From an uncultured Thiodictyon sp. (GTDB lineage: Bacteria > Pseudomonadota > Gammaproteobacteria > Chromatiales > Chromatiaceae), in NCBI RefSeq assembly GCF_903946935.1, contig NZ_CAJAXH010000214.1, forward strand, positions 26,413 through 90,412: a stretch of DNA of 64,000 nucleotides, given 5' to 3'. A program made the translations under genes and the position numbers. The notes below the pieces were generated by a model, which worked only from the letters and a program-made list of their open reading frames with translations, made no database searches and was not told the DNA's origin. Shown piece by piece: positions 1 through 8,695 of this stretch (the first letter of the stretch is position 1; each line of letters begins with the position of its first letter).

Positions 1-457
1 GGACTTCGGCGCCCGTGCGGTGACCCGCCAACAGCGCGGCGGCGACATCGCCCTGGGGGCCGCCGGAGAGTGCAATCAGCCCTTCGGGGGCGGCGGCGAT
101 CCAGTCGCGCTCCACCTGCGGCACGCCCAGGTGCTGGCCCTCGACATAGGCGCGCGAGATCAGCCGGGTCAGGTTGCCATAGCCCTGCTTGTCCTGTACT
201 AACAGCACCAACCGGTGCGGCTTGTTGGGGTCCGCGGGGTTCTTCACCCACAGGTCCGCCCCCGCGATGGGCTTGATGCCGGCAGTGAGCGCGGCCTTAT
301 AAAAGCGTACCAGGGCGAAAAAATTGCACTGATCGGTGATCGCCACCGCCGGCATCCCGGCCTGGCGCGCCGCCTTGACCAGGGGCTTGACCCCCACCAG
401 GCCGTCGACCAGTGAATATTCCGTGTGCAGGTGCAGGTGGATAAAGCGGGGGTCCAT
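1..457 (-). CDS. dnaE: DNA polymerase III alpha subunit, N-terminal part (runs off the window)
   Basis: This is the start of the replicative DNA polymerase catalytic subunit; only the first 152 codons lie in the window. The translation begins MDPRFIHLHLHTEYSLVDG, the PHP-domain opening of bacterial DnaE with its paired His-x-His metal ligands. It continues with AITDQCNFFALVRFYKAA and a later KPIAGADLWV segment, both typical of the DnaE PHP domain. The ATG at 455-457 (read on the minus strand) was chosen because the family starts only a few residues before the LHLHTEYS motif. The rest of the gene lies to the left of the window. Recognition is from family knowledge and is secure. Confidence 0.95.
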   Translation of the reverse strand, partial: MDPRFIHLHLHTEYSLVDGLVGVKPLVKAARQAGMPAVAITDQCNFFALVRFYKAALTAGIKPIAGADLWVKNPADPNKPHRLVLLVQDKQGYGNLTRLISRAYVEGQHLGVPQVERDWIAAAPEGLIALSGGPQGDVAAALLAGHRTGAEV

Positions 458-516
458 GAGGGGCTCGGCTGTAGTTTGGGATGGGGACGTCGCGATCGCG
501 GGGCGGGGAGTTTAAC

Positions 517-589
517 GTGAAAGTCGCGCTGGGAGCGCGGTCCGCTTCCCCTCCCCTATTGGGGGAGGGGAAGCGGCCAAGGCCGTTAC
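517..589. repeat. Dispersed hairpin repeat, copy 1 (relative at 36077-36153)
   Basis: The segment opens with GTGAAAGTCGCGC and GGGAGCGCG, contains a perfect stem (15-nt arms at 542-556 and 562-576, 5-nt loop) and ends with GGCCGTTA. The same opening, a GTTGGGGGAGGG core and the same closing block recur at 36077-36153. It fills most of the gap between the divergent dnaE and PemK-like genes. A REP-like intergenic element is the simplest reading; a terminator role is unlikely because no T-run follows. Confidence 0.7.
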
Positions 590-718
590 AAAAAGATGGA
601 GGGGCGAACGGGCGGCCAGACTCCCTGTGTGTGTTTTTGAGCTACAATGGCCATCTACCGAACGCTTAAGCCGGAGGGCAGCGATGGACCCCACGGCGAA
701 CCGAATCTTTGAGCAAAA

Positions 719-1075
719 ATGAACTGTAAACCGGGGGATTTAGTCCTGATCCCTTTCCCCTCCGCCGACTTGCAGTCGCCCAAGAGGCGTCGGGTGCTGG
801 TCCTGACCGCGCCGAATCAGCATGGCGACTTTATCGCCCTGGCGGTGACGAGTGTACAGCCGCCGGAACATGGGCTGGAGATTGGCAAGGATGCCCTGAC
901 GTCAGGCGCCTTGCCCTGTCAGAGCTGGGTCCGCCAAGACAAAATTTTTACCCTGAGCGAGGACGACAGCGTCAGGGCCTTCGGGCGGGTCACGCCGGAT
1001 TTCCTGAGGAACGCGCTCGCTGGGCTGCGCGAACTGGTTGGACAAGAAAACAGCTCAACGCAGCGGCCCGGATAG
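719..1075 (+). CDS. PemK/MazF-family toxin-like protein
   Basis: This 118-residue protein belongs to the PemK/MazF fold, whose members are sequence-specific endoribonucleases of type II toxin-antitoxin systems. Visible family features are the opening KPGDLVLIPFPSADL, the central RRRVLVLTAP strand, the PCQSWVRQDKIFTL segment and the C-terminal helix. Toxins of this family usually follow a small antitoxin gene. Here the upstream frame closes in an ATGA overlap at 719-722, but that short reading (last residues MDPTANRIFEQK) has no recognisable antitoxin sequence and no clear start. The gene may therefore be an orphan toxin or have a divergent partner. The fold is well supported; activity is inferred. 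Confidence 0.8.
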   Translation: MNCKPGDLVLIPFPSADLQSPKRRRVLVLTAPNQHGDFIALAVTSVQPPEHGLEIGKDALTSGALPCQSWVRQDKIFTLSEDDSVRAFGRVTPDFLRNALAGLRELVGQENSSTQRPG

Positions 1076-1193
1076 GCACCGAGCAGGGTCTGCACGCAGA
1101 CGGTCGGTTGGACATCTTGATGTGAGTCCCGGCTGGCGTTCCGCCCGCCAAGCCGTATAGTGGCCGACTGACCGGATCACGAGGAGCCTGACC

Positions 1194-1970
1194 ATGGCCG
1201 CACCCAATCTGCAACCACTGCGCCCCTTGCAGGCGCAACTCAACGCCCATCCCATCTACAGTGCCATCCGCGAGCTGCGGGACCTGCGGGTCTTCATGAG
1301 CCATCATGTCTTCTCGGTCTGGGACCTGATGTCGCTGATCAAGTACATGCAGCAACACCTGGCACCGACCCAGGTGCCCTGGAGCCCACCCGGGGACCCG
1401 GCCCTGCGCCACTTTATCAACCAGTTGGTGCTGGAGCAGGAGTCGGACAGCGCCCCGACGCGCGACGGTGGGGTCCGCTATGGGAGCCAGTTCGAGTATT
1501 ACTGCCAGGCGATGGACGAGGTCGGCGCCGACGGTAAGTCCCCGCGGCGCTTCCTCGCCCTGGTCGCCGAGCGTGGGCTCGATCAGGCGCTCTACTCCGA
1601 CCTGGTGCCCCTGCCCGCCCGCTATTTCAGCGAGACCACCTTCGGTTTCATCCGTGAGGACCAGCCGCACGTGGTGGCCGCCGCCCTGGTGTTGGGCCGC
1701 GAGCACCTGATTCCAGACATGTTCCTGCGATTCCTGACGCAGATGACCCTGGGCCCGGCGCAGGCCCCATCCTTTCATTACTATCTGAACCGCCATCTCC
1801 ACTTGGGCGAACACGGCCAAGGCCCACTGGCCATGCAGCTGCTGGAGAGGCTGTGTGACAACGACCCGGTGCGTCTTGAGGAGGCGGAAACCGCCGCAGA
1901 AGAGGCGATCTGCGCCCGGCTGCGCCTGTGGGACGGCGTGCTGGAGGCCATCGAAACCGGCCGCCGCTAG
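1194..1970 (+). CDS. DUF3050 family protein (heme-oxygenase-like fold)
   Basis: This 258-residue protein matches the DUF3050 family, a group with a predicted all-helical heme-oxygenase-like fold and no assigned reaction. Family landmarks are HPIYSAIRELRDLRVFMSHH near the N-terminus, the FSVWDLMSL helix, VPWSPPGDPALRHFIN, the LEQESD acidic segment, LGREHLIPDMF, and the closing ERLCDNDP and RLRLWDGV helices. Conserved His and Glu residues sit where the heme-oxygenase-like fold places metal ligands. Its stop codon overlaps the stop of the convergent transglycosylase gene (1967-1970). Length is normal for the family. Function is unknown. Confidence 0.8.
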   Translation: MAAPNLQPLRPLQAQLNAHPIYSAIRELRDLRVFMSHHVFSVWDLMSLIKYMQQHLAPTQVPWSPPGDPALRHFINQLVLEQESDSAPTRDGGVRYGSQFEYYCQAMDEVGADGKSPRRFLALVAERGLDQALYSDLVPLPARYFSETTFGFIREDQPHVVAAALVLGREHLIPDMFLRFLTQMTLGPAQAPSFHYYLNRHLHLGEHGQGPLAMQLLERLCDNDPVRLEEAETAAEEAICARLRLWDGVLEAIETGRR

Positions 1971-2719
1971 CCGCCCACCCGCTCCGCCGCCAGGTGCTGG
2001 AGCACCTGGCGCACATAGTTCTGGGTCTCGGGATAGGGCGGGATCTGATTGCCATTGCGGATCACGGCGTTCTCACCCGCGTTGTAACCGGCCAGGGCCA
2101 GGGTCAGGTCCTGGCCGAACAGGTTGAGCAGGTCGCGCAGATAGGCCGCCCCGCCGCGGACATTCTCCACCGGGTTGAATGAATCCTTGACACCGTAGCG
2201 CGCGGCGGTGCCGGGCATCAGCTGCATCAGCCCTTCGGCACCCGCCCGGGACACGGCCTCGTGGTTGTAAGCGGACTCGGTGCGGATCACGGCGTGCAAC
2301 AACTGCGGACTCAGCCCATAGACCTGGGCATAGGCATTGATGACCCGCTCGAAGCGGGCGCGCCGCGCGGCCAGCGACTGATCCGTGGCCGATGCCGGAG
2401 GCAGCGCCGGGGCCAGCGGCGGAGCAAAACGGGGGGCGGGCACCGCCCTGAGGCTCAGGGCAGAGACCCCGGCGGGACTCGAACCGAGGCCGAGCTTGGC
2501 CAGGCGCTGGCGATTCTCGCTCACCAGGCGCTCGCGCTTCTCACTCGCCAGGCGCTCCGACTCCCGCTTCCACGCGAGCCGATATTTGGAGCCGGCGAGC
2601 GGGGCGTCGGTGAAATAGGTGTTGCCCTTGCCGTCCACATATTTGAAGACGTCCGCCCGGGCATCGGCCAGCAGCAGCGCCGACGCCGCGATCGCCAGTA
2701 TCGGCATGACCCTCGGCAT
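1967..2719 (-). CDS. Soluble lytic transglycosylase (SLT) with N-terminal DUF4124 segment
   Basis: This exported enzyme should cleave the MurNAc-GlcNAc bond of peptidoglycan with formation of 1,6-anhydroMurNAc. A signal peptide (residues 1-22, ending ADARA) is followed by a DUF4124-type strand pair (VFKYVDGKGNTYFTDAP). A charged coiled linker follows, then the SLT domain from about residue 125 to the end. The catalytic Glu is E148 in VIRTESAYN; the GLMQLMPGTAARYG and LALAGYNAGENAV motifs are intact. The DUF4124-SLT arrangement is common in gammaproteobacteria. The gene converges on the DUF3050 gene and the stops overlap. Confidence 0.9.
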   Translation of the reverse strand: MPRVMPILAIAASALLLADARADVFKYVDGKGNTYFTDAPLAGSKYRLAWKRESERLASEKRERLVSENRQRLAKLGLGSSPAGVSALSLRAVPAPRFAPPLAPALPPASATDQSLAARRARFERVINAYAQVYGLSPQLLHAVIRTESAYNHEAVSRAGAEGLMQLMPGTAARYGVKDSFNPVENVRGGAAYLRDLLNLFGQDLTLALAGYNAGENAVIRNGNQIPPYPETQNYVRQVLQHLAAERVGG

Positions 2720-3184
2720 GTCTAACTACCCCCCGTAACAACAAGGACTGAAGCCGCCTCCACCCACCGGCGCACCGCCACGGCGAGCCCATCCGGGACT
2801 GCCCACCGACTCCGCCCACAACGCAGGCACGCTCGCCCGTGCCCGGAGTCCACACGGCGAGCCGGTCGCGACCGAGCCTCAGGAAGGCGTCGCTGAGTGA
2901 CTCACGCGCAATGATCCCAACGTCCCAGCCCTTCTGCGAACCTTAGCACCGATTGTAGAAAAGTGCGACACCGAGACTGTGGAACAGTTCTCAAGTACCA
3001 TCAAAGAGTCTCAGAGGCGTTCATTGATTCCAGAGATTTTTGATAAGGTTATATTTACCACTTAGTGTGGTGCTAGAACCAACGACCGTCTGTCGGTCAA
3101 ATGCGATATTGCTATTGCGTTTCCGCTCTTCCTGCCTATAATCGCGCTGCATCGTCCACTACGTCCACATTGTCCGGGGGGAAC
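2720..3184. other. Gene-free interval between transglycosylase and DUF882 gene
   Basis: No convincing open frame, RNA gene or repeat was found in these 465 bases. The right half is AT-richer than the surroundings, for example around 3030-3065, and presumably carries the two divergent promoters. No specific promoter can be assigned with confidence. Confidence 0.4.
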
Positions 3185-3712
3185 ATGAATCGACGTTATT
3201 TTCTAGGGTTGTCTTTGTCCGCGATGGCCGCACCCGTGCTGGCCAAGAAGCCAACGGAACGTCCACGCGCACTGTCCCTGCATCATATGCATACCGACGA
3301 GAAGATCTCAGTGGTCTACCGCGAGGGCGATCACTACAAACGCAGCGCACTGCAACAACTGAATTATTTCCTGCGGGATTTCCGCACCGGCACCACCATG
3401 CCGATGGACCCGCAACTGTTCGACCTGCTACACGATGTGAAGGTGTCGCTGGGCGACCCGGATGCCCGTTACGAGATCCTGAGTGCCTACCGCAGCCCGC
3501 AAACCAACGCGATGCTGCGCGCCGAAGGCCACGGCGTTGCACGCAACAGCATGCATCTGTACGGCCAGGCCCTCGACATCCGCTTCCCCGACTTGGGCAT
3601 CAGCCACATCCGCGACGCGGCACTGTCCCTGGGTCGCGGCGGCGTTGGCTACTATCCGAGCTCAAACTTCGTCCATGTCGACACCGGCAATGTCCGGACC
3701 TGGCGCGCCTGA
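3185..3712 (+). CDS. DUF882 / YcbK-like peptidase M15-type exported protein
   Basis: This 175-residue protein is a YcbK/DUF882 member, related to the M15A family of zinc D,D-carboxypeptidases that act on cell-wall peptides. It starts MNRRYFLGLSLSAMAAPVLA, a twin-arginine-type signal peptide. The ATG at 3185 is preferred over an upstream frame extension because it places this signal at the N-terminus. Landmarks are YEILSAYRSPQTNAMLR, SMHLYGQALDIRFPD (His and Asp zinc ligands) and GGVGYYPSSNFVHVDTG (third ligand His). It is followed immediately by a strong terminator shared with the convergent RNase gene. Confidence 0.88.
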   Translation: MNRRYFLGLSLSAMAAPVLAKKPTERPRALSLHHMHTDEKISVVYREGDHYKRSALQQLNYFLRDFRTGTTMPMDPQLFDLLHDVKVSLGDPDARYEILSAYRSPQTNAMLRAEGHGVARNSMHLYGQALDIRFPDLGISHIRDAALSLGRGGVGYYPSSNFVHVDTGNVRTWRA

Positions 3713-3733
3713 CCGCCCGCCGCCCTTAATCGG

Positions 3734-3772
3734 CACAAAAAACGCGGGGCCTCGGCCCCGCGTTTTTTTGTG
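3734..3772. terminator. Bidirectional rho-independent terminator
   Basis: A GC-rich stem (GCGGGGCC-TCG-GGCCCCGC) is flanked by an A-run on the left and a T-run on the right. It can therefore end transcription of the DUF882 gene on the plus strand and of the RNase gene converging from the right. Confidence 0.9.
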
Positions 3773-3821
3773 AGGATAACCTCCCGAGGTGGCCCGATCA
3801 ACGCAGCACAACCGTCAGGCA

Positions 3822-5621
3822 TTAGCCCAACACCCGGAAGCTGGCCGTCTGGGCCGGGATATCCACCTCGCGCACGGCGACCCGCACGCCCTGATTCAAT
3901 TCCGGTTCATCGCGCAACCGCAGTCGCGTCTCCAGCGCCAGCGTCGGCACCAGGGCGAGCCCCTTGCGGTCGTCCTTGCCCACGATGGTCGCCTCCCCCT
4001 GCCAGTCCGGGTTGTCTTTGAGATAGACGAGCTTCCAGTGCAGATTCGACAGGCGCTCCGCGCGTCGCACCACCCCGGCGGCGGTCTCGGCCTCGGCGAT
4101 GCGCTCGGTGACCTGCTCCACGGTGAGGAGCGGCTCCCCGCGCAGCCAGGCGCGGATCTGCTGGTGGACGAGCAGGTCCGAATAGCGCCGTAGCGGGCTG
4201 GTCGCCCGGGTGTAGAACTCCAGCCCCAGCCCCGCGTGCAGGTCCGGTGTACCCACCAGGCGGGACGGCTTGAAGGCGCGACGCCTGGCATACATGGCGG
4301 CCAGGTCGCGGGGCGGTTCGGCCGGCTCCGGCGGGGCCTGGGTCGCATAGGCAATCGGGATCGCGTGCTCCAGACAGAAACGCGCGGCACCCTCCCCCGC
4401 CATCAGCATGGCGTCCGCCACCAGTTCCCGGCTCGCCAGCCGCGGCAGGGGGCGGATCGACACCCGACCATCCTGGACCCGCACACTCACCTCCGGCAGG
4501 TCCAGGCTGGTGGCCCCGGCGGCGAGGCGGCGGGCGCGGAAGCGATCGGTCATGGTACACATGGCGGCGAAGGGGGCCTCCCCCAGGCGCCCCTCGACTT
4601 CTTCATAGGTCAGACGCTGGGCACGGATCCAGGTGCGATGCACCTCGGTAGCACACAGCGCCCCGTCGGCGTCGCAGCGCAAGGCAAATGACAGGGCGGG
4701 CGAGACCGGTTGCAACCCCAGCCCCAGGCGCTCGGTGACGCCCAGGGGCAGCATGTTGATAACCCCCTCAGGTAGATAGAGATTGCTCCCCCGGGCGCGC
4801 GCCTCGCGCTCGATCTCGCCCGTCGGCTCAATCAGTGCGGCGACGTCCGCCACATGGACCCACAGGCAGTCACCGTCCAGGCTCAGTGCATCGTCGGGGT
4901 CCTGGTTGCCGACGTCGTCGATCGCATAGGCGGGCAGCCCGGTGAGGTCCAGCCGGTCCTCCTCGGGAAGTTCCGCGACCGGCTGCACGGATTCAGCGGT
5001 CGAGATCCCACAGCGGCCGGGATAGGGATTGTGCCGATCCGCCCAGTAGCCGACCTGGATCAGCGCCCGATGGGCGTTGACCGGGTTCTGCTCATGCCCC
5101 AGTGCATCGAGGATGCGGCTCCGCTCGGTCTGCCCCAGGGCCAGGCGCTCCACCTCGACCAACCGCGGCCGATCCTCCGGTGCCGGGCGCGCCTGCGCCA
5201 TCCGCGCGAGGAAGTCCTGCCAATCGCGCTCGGCCGCCGCCTTGGCCCCGCGCTCGGCGCGGTCGCGCTCCACCTCAGCGCGGGTGCGGGCACGCAGGGT
5301 CGTCGGGTTGCCGGTAAACTTGAGCCCATCCGCCACCAACTGCCAGGCCGCCCAGGCGGTCGCGGGGGTAAAGGCCTCAAAGGCGAGCTCGGCCAGTTCC
5401 TGCAAGGTCGTCATGCCGCCCTCCAGCAGTTCCCAGGCGGCCTCGGGTTCCCCTTGTTGTGGCAGTAAATCCCCCAGGCCGCGCAGCGGTCCCGGATGGA
5501 GCAGTTCCAGGTCCTTGGGCCGCACCCGCTTGGTCTGCCCCGCCTCCAGCTCGATCTCGATCTTTTCCCCGACGCTGACCACACGGGCGGGCCGTATCTT
5601 GTAGAGCACCAGGCTGTTCAC
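3822..5621 (-). CDS. RNB-domain (RNase II-type) 3'-5' exoribonuclease
   Basis: This protein of about 599 residues carries the RNB catalytic domain of RNase II/R enzymes, which degrade RNA hydrolytically from the 3' end. The active-site run AIDDVGNQDPDDALSLDG provides the clustered Asp residues, followed by WVHVADVAALI. The C-terminal half has the family segments YTRATSPLRRYSDLLVHQQI and, near the end, a weak S1-like region. The N-terminal region is poorly conserved. The start was set at the GTG at 5619-5621 (VNSLVLYKIRPARVV), because the longer frame to 5813 is low-complexity and runs into the divergent ygfZ promoter. No strong ribosome binding site is visible, so the start is uncertain. RNase II versus RNase R subtype was not settled. 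Confidence 0.85.
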   Translation of the reverse strand: MNSLVLYKIRPARVVSVGEKIEIELEAGQTKRVRPKDLELLHPGPLRGLGDLLPQQGEPEAAWELLEGGMTTLQELAELAFEAFTPATAWAAWQLVADGLKFTGNPTTLRARTRAEVERDRAERGAKAAAERDWQDFLARMAQARPAPEDRPRLVEVERLALGQTERSRILDALGHEQNPVNAHRALIQVGYWADRHNPYPGRCGISTAESVQPVAELPEEDRLDLTGLPAYAIDDVGNQDPDDALSLDGDCLWVHVADVAALIEPTGEIEREARARGSNLYLPEGVINMLPLGVTERLGLGLQPVSPALSFALRCDADGALCATEVHRTWIRAQRLTYEEVEGRLGEAPFAAMCTMTDRFRARRLAAGATSLDLPEVSVRVQDGRVSIRPLPRLASRELVADAMLMAGEGAARFCLEHAIPIAYATQAPPEPAEPPRDLAAMYARRRAFKPSRLVGTPDLHAGLGLEFYTRATSPLRRYSDLLVHQQIRAWLRGEPLLTVEQVTERIAEAETAAGVVRRAERLSNLHWKLVYLKDNPDWQGEATIVGKDDRKGLALVPTLALETRLRLRDEPELNQGVRVAVREVDIPAQTASFRVLG

Positions 5622-5816
5622 GGGGGGGCTGGATTGATAGGTCGACAAGGGGCTGATTGCTCCGCGGTGATGGGGGCTCGGGACTGAGCTGGTTCGATGA
5701 ATCGGGCGGGCGCGGCCCCGGAGCGGGACTCGGCTTTGGGTATGATACCCCGATGCCGCGATCGACTGGCGCCAGCGCACGGTACCGACCACCCGACTTT
5801 GATTGAGGACCACAAC

Positions 5817-6827
5817 ATGAACACAGACTGGAGCGCCTTTTTGGCCGCCCGCGGTACCCCTGGCGCCAACGGGGACACCGCGACTGACTGCACCCGCTAC
5901 GACCTCTCACACCTGGGGCTGATCGCCGTCCAGGGCGCCGACGCGGATGGATTTCTGCAGGGGCAGTTGACCAACGACATCCGCACCTTGAGCGCTACCC
6001 AGTGCCAACTGACTGCCCATTGCAGCCCCAAAGGCCGCATGCTCGACCTGTTCCTGGCGCTGCGGCTGCCCGCTGGCATCGGCCTGCAACTGCCGCGCGA
6101 GCGGGTCGCCCCGGCGCTCAAACGCCTGGGGCTCTATGTGCTGCGCTCCAAGGTCACGCTGGTAGACCACAGCGACGGCCCGGTGCGCATTGGGCTGGCG
6201 GGCACCGGCGCTCCCCGGGAGTTGGAGCGCCGCGGATTACCGGTGCCCGAAGGGGATTTTGCCGCGGTCGCTGCCGATGGGGTAACCGTGGCGCGCCTAC
6301 CCGGCACCGCACCGCGCTTTGAGCTGATCGCCGAATGCGCACGCCAGATCGACCTCTGGGACGCCCTAGCGCCGGTCTGCGCCTGGGGCGATGCGGACGA
6401 CTGGGCCCGGCTCGACCTCCGCGCCGGCATCCCCAGCGTTTACACCGCCACCAGCGAAGCCTTCGTGCCGCAAATGGCCAATCTCCAGTTGCTCAACGGG
6501 GTCAGCTTCACCAAGGGGTGCTATACGGGACAGGAGGTGGTCGCGCGGATGCAATACCTGGGCACGCTCAAACGCCGGATGTATTGGGCAGAAGTCCAGA
6601 CGCAGACACCACCCCAGCCCGGCGACGCGCTTGAATCGCCCGCCAGCACCTCGGAGCAAGGTGCTGGCCGGGTGGTGGATGCACGCCGCAGCGGTGAGGG
6701 CCGCTATGAACTCCTCGCCGTGGTCGAGATCGCGGCGGCCGAGACCGGCGAGGTGCGGCTCGGCGCGGATGGGCCGCAACTGAAGCTCCAGGCCCCGCCC
6801 GATGGCTTCCTGGCAGCCGCCGGGTAA
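5817..6827 (+). CDS. ygfZ: Folate-dependent Fe-S cluster maintenance protein YgfZ (GcvT-like)
   Basis: YgfZ is a GcvT-like tetrahydrofolate-binding protein that supports Fe-S cluster enzymes such as MiaB. This 336-residue copy shows the YgfZ signature KGCYTGQEVVARMQYLGTLK near residues 230-250, including the critical Cys. It also has the N-terminal GADADGFLQGQLTNDI segment typical of the family. The ATG at 5817 is supported by conserved N-terminal spacing to YDLSHLGLIAVQG. It is divergent from the RNase gene. Confidence 0.92.
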   Translation: MNTDWSAFLAARGTPGANGDTATDCTRYDLSHLGLIAVQGADADGFLQGQLTNDIRTLSATQCQLTAHCSPKGRMLDLFLALRLPAGIGLQLPRERVAPALKRLGLYVLRSKVTLVDHSDGPVRIGLAGTGAPRELERRGLPVPEGDFAAVAADGVTVARLPGTAPRFELIAECARQIDLWDALAPVCAWGDADDWARLDLRAGIPSVYTATSEAFVPQMANLQLLNGVSFTKGCYTGQEVVARMQYLGTLKRRMYWAEVQTQTPPQPGDALESPASTSEQGAGRVVDARRSGEGRYELLAVVEIAAAETGEVRLGADGPQLKLQAPPDGFLAAAG

Positions 6828-6838
6828 TCCGGCTCAGG

Positions 6839-7429
6839 TTAGGAGATCGCGCGCCGAAACGCCTGCACCGCGTCGTATTGGTCCGGCATCCGCGCATGGG
6901 CGGCGAGCAGGGCCAGGTCCAGGTCCGGCAACAGTCGGCTGCGGGTGGCGCGGCGGTAGCCATCCGGCTCCAATACATGGACCTCCAGGTCGCTATTGCG
7001 CCAGAGCCAGACCTCTGGGATTCTCAACCCCTGGTAGAGGGGCAACTTGCTCAGCGCCTCGTGGGTGATAACGACCTCAATGACCAGGTCCGGCAGGGGC
7101 TTGTCGGAGCCGATGCAGTAGGACTCATCCGGCTCCCCGGCGGCCCGCTCGGGCTGTTTCAGGGTGAAACCGCCGCGGCCGTAGAAGCGAATCCCTTTCG
7201 TGGTCAAATAGGCATCGAGCAGATAGCTGATGCTTCTCTTGCGTGTTTCGTGCTCTGGTCCGACCGGCGACATGATCTCCAGGCTCCCATCCAGGTAAGT
7301 GAGGCGGACGGCGCGGCTGTCCTCGAAGCAGGCGGACAACTGCTCGAAGCGCTGCCAGGGAATGCCTTCGAGCAGGATGCGCTGCGCCGCGTGGTCGGCG
7401 ACGGCGGGTGGGGCGATGACGGTGGGCAT
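6839..7429 (-). CDS. Uma2 family (DUF820) putative endonuclease
   Basis: This 196-residue protein is a Uma2/DUF820 member with a predicted PD-(D/E)XK nuclease fold; such genes are abundant in cyanobacteria and Chromatiales and have no proven role. Landmarks are TYLDGSLEIMSPVGPEHE, the RKRSISYLLDAYL helix, LPDLVIEVV (catalytic Asp and Glu) and IPEVWLW. The ATG at 7429 (MPTVIAPPAV) is favoured over an upstream start because the additional 14 residues are not family-like. It faces ygfZ tail to tail. Confidence 0.85.
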   Translation of the reverse strand: MPTVIAPPAVADHAAQRILLEGIPWQRFEQLSACFEDSRAVRLTYLDGSLEIMSPVGPEHETRKRSISYLLDAYLTTKGIRFYGRGGFTLKQPERAAGEPDESYCIGSDKPLPDLVIEVVITHEALSKLPLYQGLRIPEVWLWRNSDLEVHVLEPDGYRRATRSRLLPDLDLALLAAHARMPDQYDAVQAFRRAIS

Positions 7430-7539
7430 GGGTAGGATTCCTCCCGTTCGGGTCGCGTTGGGCCGGTGCAATGGCGGCCGTGGCTCAACGATAGCACCGG
7501 CGGGGCTGGCGTGGAATCGGTGGCGGACGCCGAACCAAT

Positions 7540-7844
7540 CCGCGCACCATTATCGCGGGTTGGGTCCAGGCCCTGCCGCCGGCCGAAAAAGACAGCCTGC
7601 TCGCCGACCTCCTGCTCTCTGAGCACCCGCACCCCCTCGCCGCCCTGCGGCAGGCACCCGGCAGGCCGGCAGCTACGGACAGGCCGTCACCCTGCTGCAA
7701 GACCTGCGCGACCTGGCAGCAATGGACCAGCAGCCGGACGCCTTCAGCGGGCGCATGGCCCGTCTGAGTGACGCACACGCGAAAAAACCGGCACTGATCC
7801 GCCGGTTTCGCGAGGCCAAGCTGATCGACCGACCGCCATGCTGA
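7540..7844 (+). pseudogene. Remnant of a helical protein C-terminus, possibly of a SWIM zinc-finger protein
   Basis: Two short pieces in different frames read as a decayed gene tail. The first (about 7540-7660) encodes WVQALPPAEKDSLLADLLL followed by SEHPHPLAALRQ. After a frameshift the second (about 7665-7844) encodes SYGQAVTLLQDLRDLAA and then DAHAKKPALIRRFREAKLI before a TGA. The pattern ending with HAKKP-L--R resembles the C-terminus of SWIM zinc-finger proteins of gammaproteobacteria, as I recall them. No intact start or zinc-finger domain is present. Confidence 0.4.
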
Positions 7845-7960
7845 ACCTTCCTCTGGACTAGACTCGTGACACCGTTGTGCAGTGTCACGCCTGTGTCAGG
7901 CGCTCTGCGCCGCGAGTGCAGACCGCCGCCGCCATCGCCCCCCACCGGAGAGCCACCGCC

Positions 7961-8557
7961 ATGACCGAGCACATGCCGATTCAAGACCCGGAAGATTTCA
8001 GCCCCGAAGACCTGATGCGCCTCGCCGAGGTCCTCTTCTCGCCCTTGAGCGGCGTGAACGAACTGGAACGGGCCTGCATGACCCTGGCCCATCTGCCTAC
8101 CGCCGAGGCCCAGGACCTCTTAAAGCGCTTCACTGCATCCTCGCGCGCGGCGGAGGTGAGCTGGCTGGAGTGTGCCGTCGAGGAGGGACAACAAGTCCTG
8201 ATGGAACCGACAAATGACCTGGAGGAACGGGAGTTTCTCACCCTCAAGGTCATCCAGGAGCTGACCGACGAGTCCTATGAACTGGAGGCCAAGCGCGACC
8301 AGCAGCGGGTCTCCATCGAGAAGGGTGAGATTCGACTCGGTGCCCTCCAGGCGCTCGCCGCAGCCGGCAAATACGACCCCATTGCGGTCCTGGGTTATTC
8401 TGGCGGTATCGATTGCGAGCGCAATGACATGGACGAATTGACCGAGGAGATTGCACTCAAGGAGGCCATGATCGAGCACCTGCGCGCCTCGATCACCACC
8501 CCGAGATACCGCGATGTCGACCCGGAGTTCATGCGGCATGTGCATTGGGATGCCTAA
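7961..8557 (+). CDS. Hypothetical protein, acidic and helical
   Basis: I do not recognise this 198-residue protein. It is acidic, has no signal peptide or membrane segment, and is predicted helical with heptad-like stretches (LKVIQELTDESYELEAKRDQ and the C-terminal EEIALKEAMIEHLRASIT). The first half may contain a helical repeat (AEAQDLLKRFTASSRAAEVSW). The ATG at 7961 follows a purine-rich GGAGAG site at 7947-7952, which makes it a better start than the longer frame from 7877. It is followed by a repeat zone, so it probably ends its own transcript. It might be a regulatory adaptor or HEAT-like protein, but that is a guess. Confidence 0.65.
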   Translation: MTEHMPIQDPEDFSPEDLMRLAEVLFSPLSGVNELERACMTLAHLPTAEAQDLLKRFTASSRAAEVSWLECAVEEGQQVLMEPTNDLEEREFLTLKVIQELTDESYELEAKRDQQRVSIEKGEIRLGALQALAAAGKYDPIAVLGYSGGIDCERNDMDELTEEIALKEAMIEHLRASITTPRYRDVDPEFMRHVHWDA

Positions 8558-8573
8558 GCTGGTGAACGCCCTT

Positions 8574-8695
8574 CTAGCAGGCTGTCGGACTTAGTGATGC
8601 AACCGATTGAATACAAAGAGTTTCCTCTTTTGCGCCAAAAAGTCGTTTTCCTGTTTAATCAATCGGTTACGCCATCAAGTCCGACAGGCTGCTAG
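8574..8695. mobile_element. MITE-like element with 19-bp-plus terminal inverted repeats
   Basis: The 122-bp segment starts CTAGCAGGCTGTCGGACTT and, read from the other end, CTAGCAGCCTGTCGGACTT: one mismatch in 19. Similarity continues inward through an AACCGATTGA block on both sides. There is no coding capacity. Such ends resemble those of IS1182-type and related insertion sequences, suggesting a non-autonomous derivative. It lies directly beside a three-hairpin repeat. Confidence 0.65.

Noticed and set aside
3822..5813. Longer RNase start at 5813
   Set aside because: The additional 64 residues are low-complexity, unlike the family, and would occupy the divergent ygfZ promoter up to its start codon.
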